Both the position numbers and the translations under genes were made by a program. A stretch of DNA of 64,000 nt from Bacilli bacterium. Lineage in GTDB: Bacteria > Bacillota_I > Bacilli_A > RFN20 > CAG-826. Positions within the stretch are counted from its first letter, which is position 1, and the number at the start of each line of letters is the position of its first letter. The DNA lies in the NCBI GenBank assembly GCA_024408655.1, contig JAKSUV010000002.1:1-64000 (forward strand), read 5' to 3'. The notes beneath the pieces were generated by a model. The model saw only the letters and a list, made by a program, of their open reading frames with translations, was not told the DNA's origin and did no database searches. Below, piece after piece: positions 44,393 through 52,934 of this stretch.

Positions 44393-45586
44393 ATGAAAAA
44401 GTATCAACGGATCTTTGTAATTGTTATGGATAGTCTTGGGGTCGGCGAGATGCCTGACGCCGCATTATTTCACGATGCAAATAGTAATACCCTTAAACAT
44501 ATCATTGAAAAAGCCGGGCCGATTAACGCCCCAACTTTAGAAAAACTTGGGATGGGTGATTTTGTGAATATCGGCTTTAAGAAAGTCAATCATCCTCATT
44601 CCTACACCTCTATTATGTGCGAAACGAGTAATGGTAAAGACACGATGACGGGACACTGGGAAATGATGGGAATTAATACAACAAAGCCATTCCAAACTTT
44701 TACTGATACAGGCTTCCCACAGAGTTTAGTTGATGAATTAAGCAAGGCTACCGGTTATAAATTTATTGGTAATTACGCTAGTAGTGGAACAAAAATAATT
44801 GAACTTCTTGGCGAAGAACATATGCGTGATAAATCACTCATCCTTTATACAAGTAGTGATTCCGTTCTTCAAATTGCCGCTCACGAAGAGGTGATTCCGC
44901 TTCAAGAACTTTATCGCGTCTGCGAAATCGCTCGTAAGATATGCATGAAACCTGAATATTTTGTCGGTCGGATTATTGCGCGCCCATTTGTCGGAAAAGA
45001 TAAAACAAGTTTTAAACGCATCACAGGTGACCGGCATGACATTGCGGTTTCACCAAGCGAAGCAACGGTGCTTGATATATTAAAAGAAAATCATATTGCT
45101 ACGGTTGGGGTTGGCAAAATTGGCGATATCTTTAATCAACAAGGTATTAGCAAGTCGATTAAAACAAGAAATAATGTCGAAGGAATGCAAGTAACAATCG
45201 ACTTAGCCAAGAAAGAAAATAATCCCGGACTTTACTTTGTAAACCTTGTCGAATTTGATAGCGAATTCGGTCATCGACGTGACCCAAAAGGCTATAAAGG
45301 CTGCATTGAAGAATTTGACCAATACTTAGCGAAGTTATTACCCGTTATGCGTGATGATGATTTACTAATTTTGACCGCCGATCATGGCAATGACCCGACG
45401 ATGCCTGGTAGCGATCACACTCGCGAAAAAGTTCCTTTTATTGCTTATTCTAAGCAAATAAGTGGTGGAAAAATGCTCAGTGAACGTTCGACTTTCGCCG
45501 ATATTGGTGCGAGTGTTTTAATTAACTTCAATTTAAAGAAAAAACCGCATCTTCTTGGTAAAGAAATATCCGAATTATTTTTATAA
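44393..45586 (+). CDS. deoB: Phosphopentomutase
   Basis: 397 residues, normal. Alkaline-phosphatase superfamily enzyme interconverting (deoxy)ribose 1- and 5-phosphate with Mn2+. Motifs: VMDSLGVGEMPDA, TSNGKDTMTGHWEMMG (phosphothreonine region), ITGDRHDIAVSP, and LTADHGNDPTMPGSDHTREKVP. Works in nucleoside salvage and connects with the nucleoside-type ABC importer at 60-64 kb and with transketolase. Confidence 0.97.
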   Translation: MKKYQRIFVIVMDSLGVGEMPDAALFHDANSNTLKHIIEKAGPINAPTLEKLGMGDFVNIGFKKVNHPHSYTSIMCETSNGKDTMTGHWEMMGINTTKPFQTFTDTGFPQSLVDELSKATGYKFIGNYASSGTKIIELLGEEHMRDKSLILYTSSDSVLQIAAHEEVIPLQELYRVCEIARKICMKPEYFVGRIIARPFVGKDKTSFKRITGDRHDIAVSPSEATVLDILKENHIATVGVGKIGDIFNQQGISKSIKTRNNVEGMQVTIDLAKKENNPGLYFVNLVEFDSEFGHRRDPKGYKGCIEEFDQYLAKLLPVMRDDDLLILTADHGNDPTMPGSDHTREKVPFIAYSKQISGGKMLSERSTFADIGASVLINFNLKKKPHLLGKEISELFL

Positions 45587-45595
45587 AATAATTTT

Positions 45596-45625
45596 TTGCC
45601 AAATATTATCTAAGCGTTGTATAAT
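45596..45625 (+). promoter_or_regulatory. Promoter of the SpoIIE-type phosphatase gene
   Basis: TTGCCA (45596-45601), 18-base spacer, TATAAT (45620-45625); predicted start near 45632 gives a 15-base leader without a ribosome site. A second CATAAT at 45631-45636 lies even closer to the ATG. Confidence 0.7.
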
Positions 45626-45646
45626 TATTGCATAATTAAAGATTTT

Positions 45647-48343
45647 ATGGCGCTTTCAATTTTTATAGTTATTATCTGCTCACTCAGCGTTGTAGGAATG
45701 GTCGGAGTAGTTTTGTTTTTGCTTCCACTGATTAAGCCATATAACAAGCTCCCGCAATTGTATAAAGATTTAATTATCGGTACGCTCTTCCTTCTTTTAA
45801 ATATTATTTTAATGAGTTTCAGCGTAGTTGGTGGTGAAGGCGAAGCACAAATTCGCTTTTCGCCTTGTATATTACCTCCACTAGTGGTTTCACTATTATT
45901 TAATTACCCTGCTGCTTTGGTGACCACTATTGGCAGTTTCTTCTACCGCACCTTCTTTAACTTTACATCAGTTGATTTAATTCGTTATAGTTCCGCTTTT
46001 AGTATCTTAATCGCAATGGTGATTGGAGCGTTATTGCAGCATTACATCTTTAATAAAAAAGAAACTGGCGTCCGTTTAAACTACGTTTATGGTTTCTTTA
46101 TTGGTAGCATTGTTGAAACCATTAGAATGTTCACTACCATCATCGCCAACATGGATATAATTGATCTTATTTATCCCTCCATAGTTATAATGGATATTTT
46201 TTCAATCTTCACGGCTGGTATCACCACTGCCTTTAGCGTACTTATTTTGATGATTTATAGGAAAGAAAGCATTCGTTTACGTCTCCGCCACGATGATCGG
46301 ATCAATTCGAAAGTGCAAAAACGAACATTAGGCGCGATTGTGCTTTGCTCCCTTATTTCCCTCATTCTAACTAGTTCTGTTGCTAACAATCAAGCAAAAA
46401 TTAATACTAATGCCACCATTGTTAACGCTAACTACAACATTGCTAACGAGATTCATAACACTAGAATTCCGGACCCGGAGAAAAAAGAATCAGAATGGTC
46501 GATTGCTCTCGCTAACATTAAACAGTACGTTAAAACTCGTTCTGTTCAAAAAACCGGCTATATTGTTATTATTACTGACCAAGATATAGTATTGGATGGC
46601 GGCACGTGCAAAAAAGGCGAAATATTTGCCACCCATATGGATCAACTTTCGTTACGCGGTATTCCGTTTAAATTATCAAGTGGTCGCACCATATGGGAAG
46701 ATGAGGAAAAGAATAATGTGGTAGTTCGTAATTGGCGAAATGAAGATTACGCAATGGCTTGGACAGACGTCTCGTCCTACACACAACCAGACGAGATTTG
46801 GATTCCATATGCTTTTCATATTGTTTCGCTAATTCCGATGACTGAAATTGATGCTAACTTTGGTGTTTCTGTCCGTATTTCGGTGTATTTACAAATAATG
46901 ATATTCGCTATTCTCTACCTTATTATCATTCGTTTTATTAGTAAGAAAGTTGTGAAAAATATTACTGATATCAACTCAACATTGATCGATATCTCGGAAG
47001 GCAATTTAAACGCTAAGGTTGACGCTACCGGTTCACGTGAATTTGTTACTTTAAGTCAAAACATCAATCTTGCCGTCGGTTCACTTAAGAATTATTCCGA
47101 CGAAATATCCCGTCGTCTTGAACAAGAAACTGAGTTAGCCATTAACATTCAAAAGAACTCTGTTATGACAAACTTCCCGAATGAACCTAACTTTGAAGTT
47201 TATGGTAGTATGCGAACGGCTCAAGAAATTGGTGGCGACTTCTACGAGTATATTAAATTAAGTGACGACAAAGTCGTCTTCTTACTCGCTGACGTTATCG
47301 GAACCGGCATCGCCGCGGCCATGTACATGGTGCGCGCTAAGACTTTCCTACGTACTCTCTTAGTGCTTGATGAAAAGACCAAGTCAATTAATTTATCATC
47401 TGTTGTAAATCGGATGAATCAAGAATTCGCAACTGATAACATTATGAAAAGTGGGATGTCAATGTGGATTGGTTTACTCGACATGAAGACGAATACTTTA
47501 CAATATATTAGCGCCGATCACCCCGCGCCACTCGTTGCACTTGAAGATAAAGTCTATCGTCCATTACCTTGTCGCTCAAACGTCTATATCGGTATCGAAA
47601 AAGAGTATAACTACGAAGTAGAAACCATCACTTTTGCTCCGGGTAGCGAAATCTTACTTTATACTGCTGGTGTCACCCAAATTCGTAATAAGAGCGGGCA
47701 GATGTTTGGTCTAGAAGCGCTGACTGAGTTAGTCAATTCAACTAGATACTTTACGATGAAACAATTAGTACAAAATATTAATGACCGCCTTGATGAATAT
47801 AACAAAGGTGGCGTCCAAATTAATGATGACTTAACCTTCTTAAGCTTTGCTTTCACTGGCTTAAAAGATAAGAAGCCCGAACACGAAATTACCTTAAAAG
47901 CGATTCCGAACAACACACCGATTGCCACGAAGTTTGTTGAGTCCATTATGCAACAATATAACTGCTCACAAAAATCACAAGCGATTATGTTAATCGCGGT
48001 GGACGAACTCTTTAGTAACATTGCCTACTATGCCTATAAGGGTAAAGAAGGCGGTGGTAATGGTACCATCCGGATTGAAATCAAAGACAAAGTCTTTAAG
48101 ATGCAATTAATCGATAACGGCATCCCCTTTAACCCGTTAGCCCACTTAGATCCTAATTACATCAATAGTAGCGCCGAAGAAAGAACTAACAAAGGTGGTT
48201 TAGGTATCTTCATGGTCCGCCGGAGCGTTGATGATATGCAATACGTTTACGAAAATGGCCAAAACATTTTGACCATTATTAAGACCATCCCAGAAATGCA
48301 CGAAGAAGAATTTAAAGATTCTTATTCCACGACCCGCGATTAA
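45647..48343 (+). CDS. Membrane PP2C/SpoIIE-type phosphatase with HAMP and HATPase domains
   Basis: 898 residues from the ATG at 45647 (a TTG at 45617 overlaps the -10 box and is rejected). Order: about six membrane helices resembling a 5TM/LytS sensor (1-210), a second helix, an extracellular loop (about 245-410), another helix, HAMP (about 440-490), SpoIIE-type phosphatase (about 520-740: GGDFYEY, ADVIGTGIAAAMYM, NDDLTFLSF) and an RsbW-like HATPase (about 755-880: AVDELFSNI, DNGIPFNP, GGLGIFMV). The usual LYTDGVTE motif reads LYTAGVTQ near 670, replacing a metal-binding Asp. Likely a partner-switching signal transducer; no sigma or antagonist gene is adjacent. Confidence 0.88.
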   Translation: MALSIFIVIICSLSVVGMVGVVLFLLPLIKPYNKLPQLYKDLIIGTLFLLLNIILMSFSVVGGEGEAQIRFSPCILPPLVVSLLFNYPAALVTTIGSFFYRTFFNFTSVDLIRYSSAFSILIAMVIGALLQHYIFNKKETGVRLNYVYGFFIGSIVETIRMFTTIIANMDIIDLIYPSIVIMDIFSIFTAGITTAFSVLILMIYRKESIRLRLRHDDRINSKVQKRTLGAIVLCSLISLILTSSVANNQAKINTNATIVNANYNIANEIHNTRIPDPEKKESEWSIALANIKQYVKTRSVQKTGYIVIITDQDIVLDGGTCKKGEIFATHMDQLSLRGIPFKLSSGRTIWEDEEKNNVVVRNWRNEDYAMAWTDVSSYTQPDEIWIPYAFHIVSLIPMTEIDANFGVSVRISVYLQIMIFAILYLIIIRFISKKVVKNITDINSTLIDISEGNLNAKVDATGSREFVTLSQNINLAVGSLKNYSDEISRRLEQETELAINIQKNSVMTNFPNEPNFEVYGSMRTAQEIGGDFYEYIKLSDDKVVFLLADVIGTGIAAAMYMVRAKTFLRTLLVLDEKTKSINLSSVVNRMNQEFATDNIMKSGMSMWIGLLDMKTNTLQYISADHPAPLVALEDKVYRPLPCRSNVYIGIEKEYNYEVETITFAPGSEILLYTAGVTQIRNKSGQMFGLEALTELVNSTRYFTMKQLVQNINDRLDEYNKGGVQINDDLTFLSFAFTGLKDKKPEHEITLKAIPNNTPIATKFVESIMQQYNCSQKSQAIMLIAVDELFSNIAYYAYKGKEGGGNGTIRIEIKDKVFKMQLIDNGIPFNPLAHLDPNYINSSAEERTNKGGLGIFMVRRSVDDMQYVYENGQNILTIIKTIPEMHEEEFKDSYSTTRD

Positions 48344-48361
48344 TCCATTGATTAATTAACA

Positions 48362-49141
48362 ATGAAAAGATTCAATAAATTCAGTCGCGACCAAAAAATC
48401 ATTTTCTATAATATTGTCGGAATTGTTGTTCTCTTTTTCTTGTGGTGGATTGTTTCGGCAATTGTTAATAATCCCAATTTCCCAACACCGATTGTTGTTA
48501 CTCCAACCTTCTTTAGCTTATTAGGAGTCGGTTACACCTACGTCGCGATTGGCGGCACTTTCTTTCGTTTACTAATTGCTTTCCTAATTAGTTTTCTAAT
48601 TGGCGCGATTCTAGGCACGCTTGGTGGCTACTTTTATCGCTTTGACGCCATTATGAAACCAATCGTTGGTTTCTTTCGGGCGTTACCAACCGCCGCGGTG
48701 ATGCTAATTGTAGCAGCGTTAGTGAACCCGGTCTTAGGTACCATTATTATTACTACTTTAATCATGTTTCCGATTATTTATGCTGCCTTTAAAGATGGAG
48801 TGGTGCAAATTAATAAAGATTATAATGACAAGATGAAAATGGATAATGTTACTTTAAAGAATTCGTTCTTTAAGATTTATGTACCGTTATTATCCCCTTA
48901 TATGATGCTAGGGATCTCTCAAGCCGTGGGGTTAGGATTAAAGGTTTCCGTCATGAGTGAAGTGGTGGGGAAAAGTTCAGGAGCGATTGCCGGGTTAGGA
49001 CGCCTAATTATTGATACTGAATCGCCAACGGAAAAAGTTGCCTATTGTCTTATTACTATATTAATAATAATTATTATTGATATACTGCTTTATTTTGTGA
49101 AGCGAGGATTAAAGGTTTATGCTCACCGAAAATCAAACTAA
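48362..49141 (+). CDS. ABC transporter permease (SsuC/TauC-like), orphan
   Basis: 259 residues with about six membrane helices and the binding-protein-dependent permease loop (MDNVTLKNSFFKIYVPLLSPYMMLGISQAVGLGLKVSVMSEVVG, the EAA-like coupling helix, near residues 160-205). The family imports alkanesulfonates, taurine, nitrate or thiamine precursors; substrate not evident. No ATPase or binding protein gene is adjacent, so partners must be encoded elsewhere. It starts 18 bases after the phosphatase gene and overlaps the sirtuin gene by 23 bases. Confidence 0.88.
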   Translation: MKRFNKFSRDQKIIFYNIVGIVVLFFLWWIVSAIVNNPNFPTPIVVTPTFFSLLGVGYTYVAIGGTFFRLLIAFLISFLIGAILGTLGGYFYRFDAIMKPIVGFFRALPTAAVMLIVAALVNPVLGTIIITTLIMFPIIYAAFKDGVVQINKDYNDKMKMDNVTLKNSFFKIYVPLLSPYMMLGISQAVGLGLKVSVMSEVVGKSSGAIAGLGRLIIDTESPTEKVAYCLITILIIIIIDILLYFVKRGLKVYAHRKSN

Positions 49142-49862
49142 ATTAAAAGCGCTAATTAAAACAAGTAAACATATTGTCTTTTTAACCGGTGCGGGTATTT
49201 CTAAACCAAGTGGAATACCAGATATCCGTGGGGCCGATGGCTTAAGTAAACGCCAAGCGAATGATATTAAATATGGGGCAACCTATGAAGAAATCGTTTC
49301 CCATAGTTACTTTATGATGGAAACCGCCAAATTCTATCGTTATTACTTTAACGAGATGATTTATTTAGACGCAAAACCCAATAAAGCGCACCTTGCGATT
49401 ACGCGACTAGGTGATAAGGCAACTGTCGTTACCCAAAACATTGACGCCCTCCATACGCGTGCGGGTTCAAAAGACGTCATTGAAGTACATGGATCAACCT
49501 ATAAAAATCGGTGCCTTGGATGCCACCAATTTTATACCCTTGATGAGGTGCTAAAATTAAGGGACGAAAATGGGGTACCAAAATGCCCAAAATGTGGCAA
49601 GGTAATTAAGCCCGAAGTTGTCCTCTTTGAGGAAGCCTTAAATGAAGCGGATATTGATGCGGCCGTGAACGCGATGATGCACGCCGATTTACTTATAGTA
49701 ATCGGGAGCAGTTTAGTGGTGAACCCGGCGGCTAGTTTGCCTTTCTATTATCCGGGTAAGAACTTCGTCATTATTAATAAAGAACCAACGCCTTTAGACG
49801 CTCGGGCGAGCATCATCATCCGGGAACCAGTCGAAAGCTTTATTGACGAGGTCATAGACTAA
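49119..49862 (+). CDS. NAD-dependent protein deacylase, sirtuin family
   Basis: 247 residues. Sir2 motifs: TGAGISKPSGIPDIRG, TQNIDALHTRAG, VHGSTYKNRC with catalytic His, two zinc Cys pairs (CLGC and CPKC), GSSLVVNPAASLP and a final NK-type region. Removes acetyl or other acyl groups from lysine using NAD. Starts inside the end of the permease gene. Last gene of the plus-strand run before the convergent junction. Confidence 0.95.
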   Translation: MLTENQTKLKALIKTSKHIVFLTGAGISKPSGIPDIRGADGLSKRQANDIKYGATYEEIVSHSYFMMETAKFYRYYFNEMIYLDAKPNKAHLAITRLGDKATVVTQNIDALHTRAGSKDVIEVHGSTYKNRCLGCHQFYTLDEVLKLRDENGVPKCPKCGKVIKPEVVLFEEALNEADIDAAVNAMMHADLLIVIGSSLVVNPAASLPFYYPGKNFVIINKEPTPLDARASIIIREPVESFIDEVID

Positions 49863-49888
49863 TTTAGTAGTTTTATAGTAAATGTGGA

Positions 49889-49921
49889 AAAGTCACATTT
49901 CGGTGGGAAAGTGGCTTTTTT
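49889..49921 (+). terminator. Terminator at the convergent junction
   Basis: AAAGTCAC (49889-49896) pairs with GTGGCTTT (49911-49918) and ends in six T. An alternative hairpin AAATGTG/CACATTT (49880-49886 with 49894-49900) competes with it. Ends the sirtuin transcript. Confidence 0.8.
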
Positions 49922-49941
49922 ACTTCCAAATTTTATGTTTA

Positions 49942-49969
49942 GTATTTTTTGTTATATTCTTAAAAATAC
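49942..49969. repeat. AT-rich inverted repeat near dif
   Basis: GTATTTTT (49942-49949) and AAAAATAC (49962-49969) with 12 bases between them. It could be a hairpin or protein site flanking the dif candidate; no known match. Confidence 0.45.
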
Positions 49970-49995
49970 CATAAATACGCTACTTTATACATTTA

Positions 49996-50023
49996 AGTTA
50001 ACATAATATACCTTATGCGAAGT
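49996..50023 (-). other. dif: Candidate dif site (XerC/XerD recombination site, chromosome terminus)
   Basis: Read on the minus strand: left arm ACTTCGCATAA, centre GGTATA, right arm TTATGTTAACT, exactly 11+6+11. By hand alignment without gaps, 23 of 28 positions equal E. coli dif and 22 of 28 equal B. subtilis dif; the XerD-side arm is nearly consensus. It lies in the only convergent intergenic gap of the window, with genes on both sides pointing at it, and xerD is 6 kb away. I infer this is the replication terminus where chromosome dimers are resolved. Confidence 0.85.
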
Positions 50024-50073
50024 TATATTGAATTTTGCTAAATCTACTAAATTTACTGCGGCGGTCACTGCCA

Positions 50074-50403
50074 CTACTTCGACTTCTTGTTGAGTAACTC
50101 TTCTAGGTTAAACCGGGCACGTTCGGCTTTCGAGAAGATATTAATAATATAAGAATAGGCATCCACTAAAACCCACCCACTACTACTACGACCTTCAACG
50201 TGGTTGATCTTAATTTTGTTCTTTTCTAGGGTATCAACTACCGCATCTTTGATGGCGTCAATTTGGCGGGGATTATTCGCGGAGGCGATGATATAAAAGT
50301 CAGCAAAAGGTGTCCGACTTTTGACATCAATAATTTCAATCTTTTCACCCTTCTTTTCACTGATGGATTTTTTAATGATTTTTAGTGCGTCTTTTTGGTT
50401 CAT
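50074..50403 (-). CDS. rsfS: Ribosomal silencing factor RsfS
   Basis: 109 residues, family length. MNQKDALKIIKKSISEKKGEKIEIIDVKSRTPFADFYIIASANNPRQIDAI and the conserved SSSGWVLVDAYSYIINIFSKAERARFNLEELL are visible. It binds L14 on free 50S subunits and blocks joining with 30S during starvation. Last gene of the minus-strand operon, 9 bases after nadD-yqeK, with GGAGT as ribosome site. Confidence 0.95.
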   Translation of the reverse strand: MNQKDALKIIKKSISEKKGEKIEIIDVKSRTPFADFYIIASANNPRQIDAIKDAVVDTLEKNKIKINHVEGRSSSGWVLVDAYSYIINIFSKAERARFNLEELLNKKSK

Positions 50404-50412
50404 ATTTTACTC

Positions 50413-51513
50413 CTATTTTCCAAGGTATAATTCCATGCATTTTTTGGTGAGTGGATTATCAAAAGATAATTGGTGCTTAATAAGGTGCTCGCGGTTCGCC
50501 GCTAGGACATCATAAAAACCAGCATCGATATCATCCATACACCCTTTAATTAATTTACTACTATCATAATCACGTAATGGGTCAAGCTTATCCGCCGCGT
50601 AAACAATTTTGCTAATGGTTGGCATATGGGCCTTACCCGTCGCGTGATAGGTAATCGCATCTAACACCACTTCATCAGTGATTCCTAATTCGTTTTTCGC
50701 GATATAGGCACCAACAAATTGGTGATAAAGAGTCGCGGGCACTTGATGATAATACTCAGAATAATACTTTTGCATGATTAAGCGCATCTTATCTTCATCG
50801 ACCTTTTTACCAAGATCATGTAATAAACCCGCAATATAGCATTGAGCGGGATCAATTTTATTGGCAATGGCAATCTTATAAGCAAGATTAGCGACACTTA
50901 AAGCGTGTTTAAAGCGTTTTTCGGTATAATATTTATCTTTTAATAATTTAATATAATAAAGTTCGTGCTTTTCAATGTATTGAATAACTGAATAAGTCGT
51001 ATCTAAACCATTTAGGTGACGAATTGAGTGACTCGAAGCTGCCCCACTTTTATCATAAGTAAGACTATCCATCTTAAATTTGGCGACATTTTCACTTTTA
51101 ATCACAATATCCGGACGATTAACATAAATAATTTTGGCGAGTTCCGCAATCCGCGCGGCGTCTTTCCATTTATCAAAGGCAGCAACTTGATCTGCTCCAA
51201 TAAGTAAATAAAGCTGATAGGTTGGATAGAGCTTCTTAAAATGCTCTAAAGTATCGACAGTATAGTTAATCTCATCATTACTCTTCATTTCGTAATCGGA
51301 AATAGTTAAGGAAGAGACATTAAGATCTTTTAAAGCGAGTTTAAGCATCTCGTAGCGTTCGTTAATTGAGGCGTGTGGCGCTTTCCAGCGTGGACTCTTC
51401 GCGGGTAAAAAGATGACATCCGCATTGAGTTTAAGTGAAGCATAAGAAGCAACCCTTAGGTGCGCATTATGAATGGGATCAAAGGTCCCGCCAAAGATAA
51501 TTAACTTTTCCAT
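50413..51513 (-). CDS. nadD: Fusion of nicotinate-nucleotide adenylyltransferase (NadD) and HD-domain YqeK
   Basis: 366 residues. The first half (1 to about 190) is NadD: GGTFDPIHNAHLRVA nucleotidyltransferase motif, GADQVAAFDKWKDA, and the SSHSIRHL C-terminal site. The second half is YqeK, an HD phosphohydrolase (KHALSVANLAYKIAIANKIDPAQCYIAGLLHDLGKK, then HQFVGAYIAKNELGI), known in Firmicutes as an Ap4A hydrolase. In B. subtilis these are separate adjacent genes (yqeJ, yqeK); here one reading frame spans both. NadD makes deamido-NAD, the substrate of NadE. It follows yhbY by 1 base. Confidence 0.95.
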   Translation of the reverse strand: MEKLIIFGGTFDPIHNAHLRVASYASLKLNADVIFLPAKSPRWKAPHASINERYEMLKLALKDLNVSSLTISDYEMKSNDEINYTVDTLEHFKKLYPTYQLYLLIGADQVAAFDKWKDAARIAELAKIIYVNRPDIVIKSENVAKFKMDSLTYDKSGAASSHSIRHLNGLDTTYSVIQYIEKHELYYIKLLKDKYYTEKRFKHALSVANLAYKIAIANKIDPAQCYIAGLLHDLGKKVDEDKMRLIMQKYYSEYYHQVPATLYHQFVGAYIAKNELGITDEVVLDAITYHATGKAHMPTISKIVYAADKLDPLRDYDSSKLIKGCMDDIDAGFYDVLAANREHLIKHQLSFDNPLTKKCMELYLGK

Positions 51514-51514
51514 A

Positions 51515-51808
51515 TTAATTTAAGATAATCCGGTCTTTTTTATTTGGATTGGCTTTATATAAGACAATCGAATGACCAATTGTGGTCACTAGTTCACACT
51601 GCGTCGCAATAATAATCTCGTCGGTTAGTTTAGCCATTTCGCTTGTGATACTTCGATTAAAGTAAACTTTAATTAGTTCGTGCGCCTTTAAAGCGTTATT
51701 TAATAGCGCCACTACGGAAGCATCAACAGCGCCTTTACCGATTTGATACTTATGAGTGGAGGTATTCGCTAACGCTTTTAATTGTTTTTTATTTTTGTTT
51801 GTCAGCAT
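51515..51808 (-). CDS. yhbY: RNA-binding CRM-domain protein YhbY (YqeI)
   Basis: 97 residues from the ATG at 51808, chosen because YhbY proteins begin MLT-x-K-x-K-x-x-L-K; an in-frame ATG at 51841 would add 11 atypical residues. Core features: YQIGKGAVDASVVALLNNALKAHELIKVYF and the VTTIGHSIVLYKANPNK end. Associates with pre-50S particles. Overlaps the yqeH 3' end by 20 bases, with no own ribosome site, so coupling is likely. Confidence 0.92.
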   Translation of the reverse strand: MLTNKNKKQLKALANTSTHKYQIGKGAVDASVVALLNNALKAHELIKVYFNRSITSEMAKLTDEIIIATQCELVTTIGHSIVLYKANPNKKDRIILN

Positions 51809-52934
51809 GGGGAATTTTGGCTCGACAGGAATAAATACCAACGCCTTTTGGCACCGTAATCCGGAAGGTTTGGTTATTACCCATAAAGGAAATCCAGCCT
51901 AAACCTTGAATACCAAGGTCACGACCTTCGTGCTCCGTAATATTAATTTCGTAGGTGTTAAAATCCGCGAGTGAATTTAAGTTCTTCGAAGAAGGAACGA
52001 TGTTTTTCTTTAATAAAATTTTATTAAAGATATAATCAGTCCGCCGCGTGGAAATCCGTTTGATGTCAACCCGCCGAGAGAAGTAAGCGTAAACTTGAGT
52101 AGTCTTACCTTTCAGGAAATCAAAACGAGCAATCCCACCGATAAATAATGACACTTCCGGCCACATCTTATAATCAACTGGTTTAATTTCGCGAGCCGGC
52201 GTCACAATTTTATGTAATTCCTTTTCAAGGTGTTCAGTAATGGTATTAGTGACTTTTAAACCACCGGTATCATATAAAGTCGTATTTTTATCTAACGGAA
52301 TTTGTAACACGCTTAAAGATGTTCCTGGATATTCCATTGTCTTAATTGGCCGCTGGGTTGGGTTCTTATAGTTACGTAAAATCGCGTTAATGAGGAAGGT
52401 TTTACCCATACCATCACCACCAATTAAGTAGGCATCATGGCCTTTTCTTAATTCGTTAATCCGTTTAATAATTTCTTTAATGTGAAGCTCGGTAGTTGCG
52501 CTAGTCAAGATAATGTCTTGCACTTTAATCTTTTCCATTCTTAACCGGTGGGCAACGTCTTCTTTTAAAATTGCATCATCAACATCTTTTGGTAATAAGT
52601 CACGTTTCGTGGCCACTACTAAGACATTCCGCCCCACTAAGCGTTTGGTAATCGCACTAGAAAAAGCGGCTTCGAAGGAGAATAAATCAAGCACAAAAAC
52701 GATTAAAGCGTCGGTCGCGTGCGCGTCCGCGAGAATCGTTTTAAAGGCGTCGGATAAGTCTAATTTATTAGGAACTAAATCGTAAGTTTCTTTCTTAAAA
52801 CACTTATCACAAAACATCACGCGAATGTCGTTTTCAAAGAGTTCAGGCGAGATATAGCCTTCCGCTTTTGGGTCGGTGTCTTGTAAGACCGCCCCACAGC
52901 TATAACATTTACGAATGACGTTGAGCTTACTCAT
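51789..52934 (-). CDS. yqeH: Ribosome-assembly GTPase YqeH
   Basis: 381 residues. N-terminal zinc finger (CYSCG ... CDKCF), then the circularly permuted GTPase with motif order G4-G5-G1-G2-G3: ATKRDLLP (G4), SATTELH (G5), GGDGMGKTFLINA (G1), DTGG (G3), followed by the RNA-binding C-terminal part. Needed for 30S assembly and 16S maturation. Gene order yqeG-yqeH-yhbY-nadD-yqeK-rsfS is that of B. subtilis except aroE is missing. Overlaps yqeG by 4 bases. Confidence 0.95.
   Translation of the reverse strand: MSKLNVIRKCYSCGAVLQDTDPKAEGYISPELFENDIRVMFCDKCFKKETYDLVPNKLDLSDAFKTILADAHATDALIVFVLDLFSFEAAFSSAITKRLVGRNVLVVATKRDLLPKDVDDAILKEDVAHRLRMEKIKVQDIILTSATTELHIKEIIKRINELRKGHDAYLIGGDGMGKTFLINAILRNYKNPTQRPIKTMEYPGTSLSVLQIPLDKNTTLYDTGGLKVTNTITEHLEKELHKIVTPAREIKPVDYKMWPEVSLFIGGIARFDFLKGKTTQVYAYFSRRVDIKRISTRRTDYIFNKILLKKNIVPSSKNLNSLADFNTYEINITEHEGRDLGIQGLGWISFMGNNQTFRITVPKGVGIYSCRAKIPHADKQK

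Noticed and set aside
45617-45646. Upstream TTG start for the SpoIIE-type gene
   Set aside because: Overlaps the TATAAT -10 element at 45620-45625, so it would not be transcribed.
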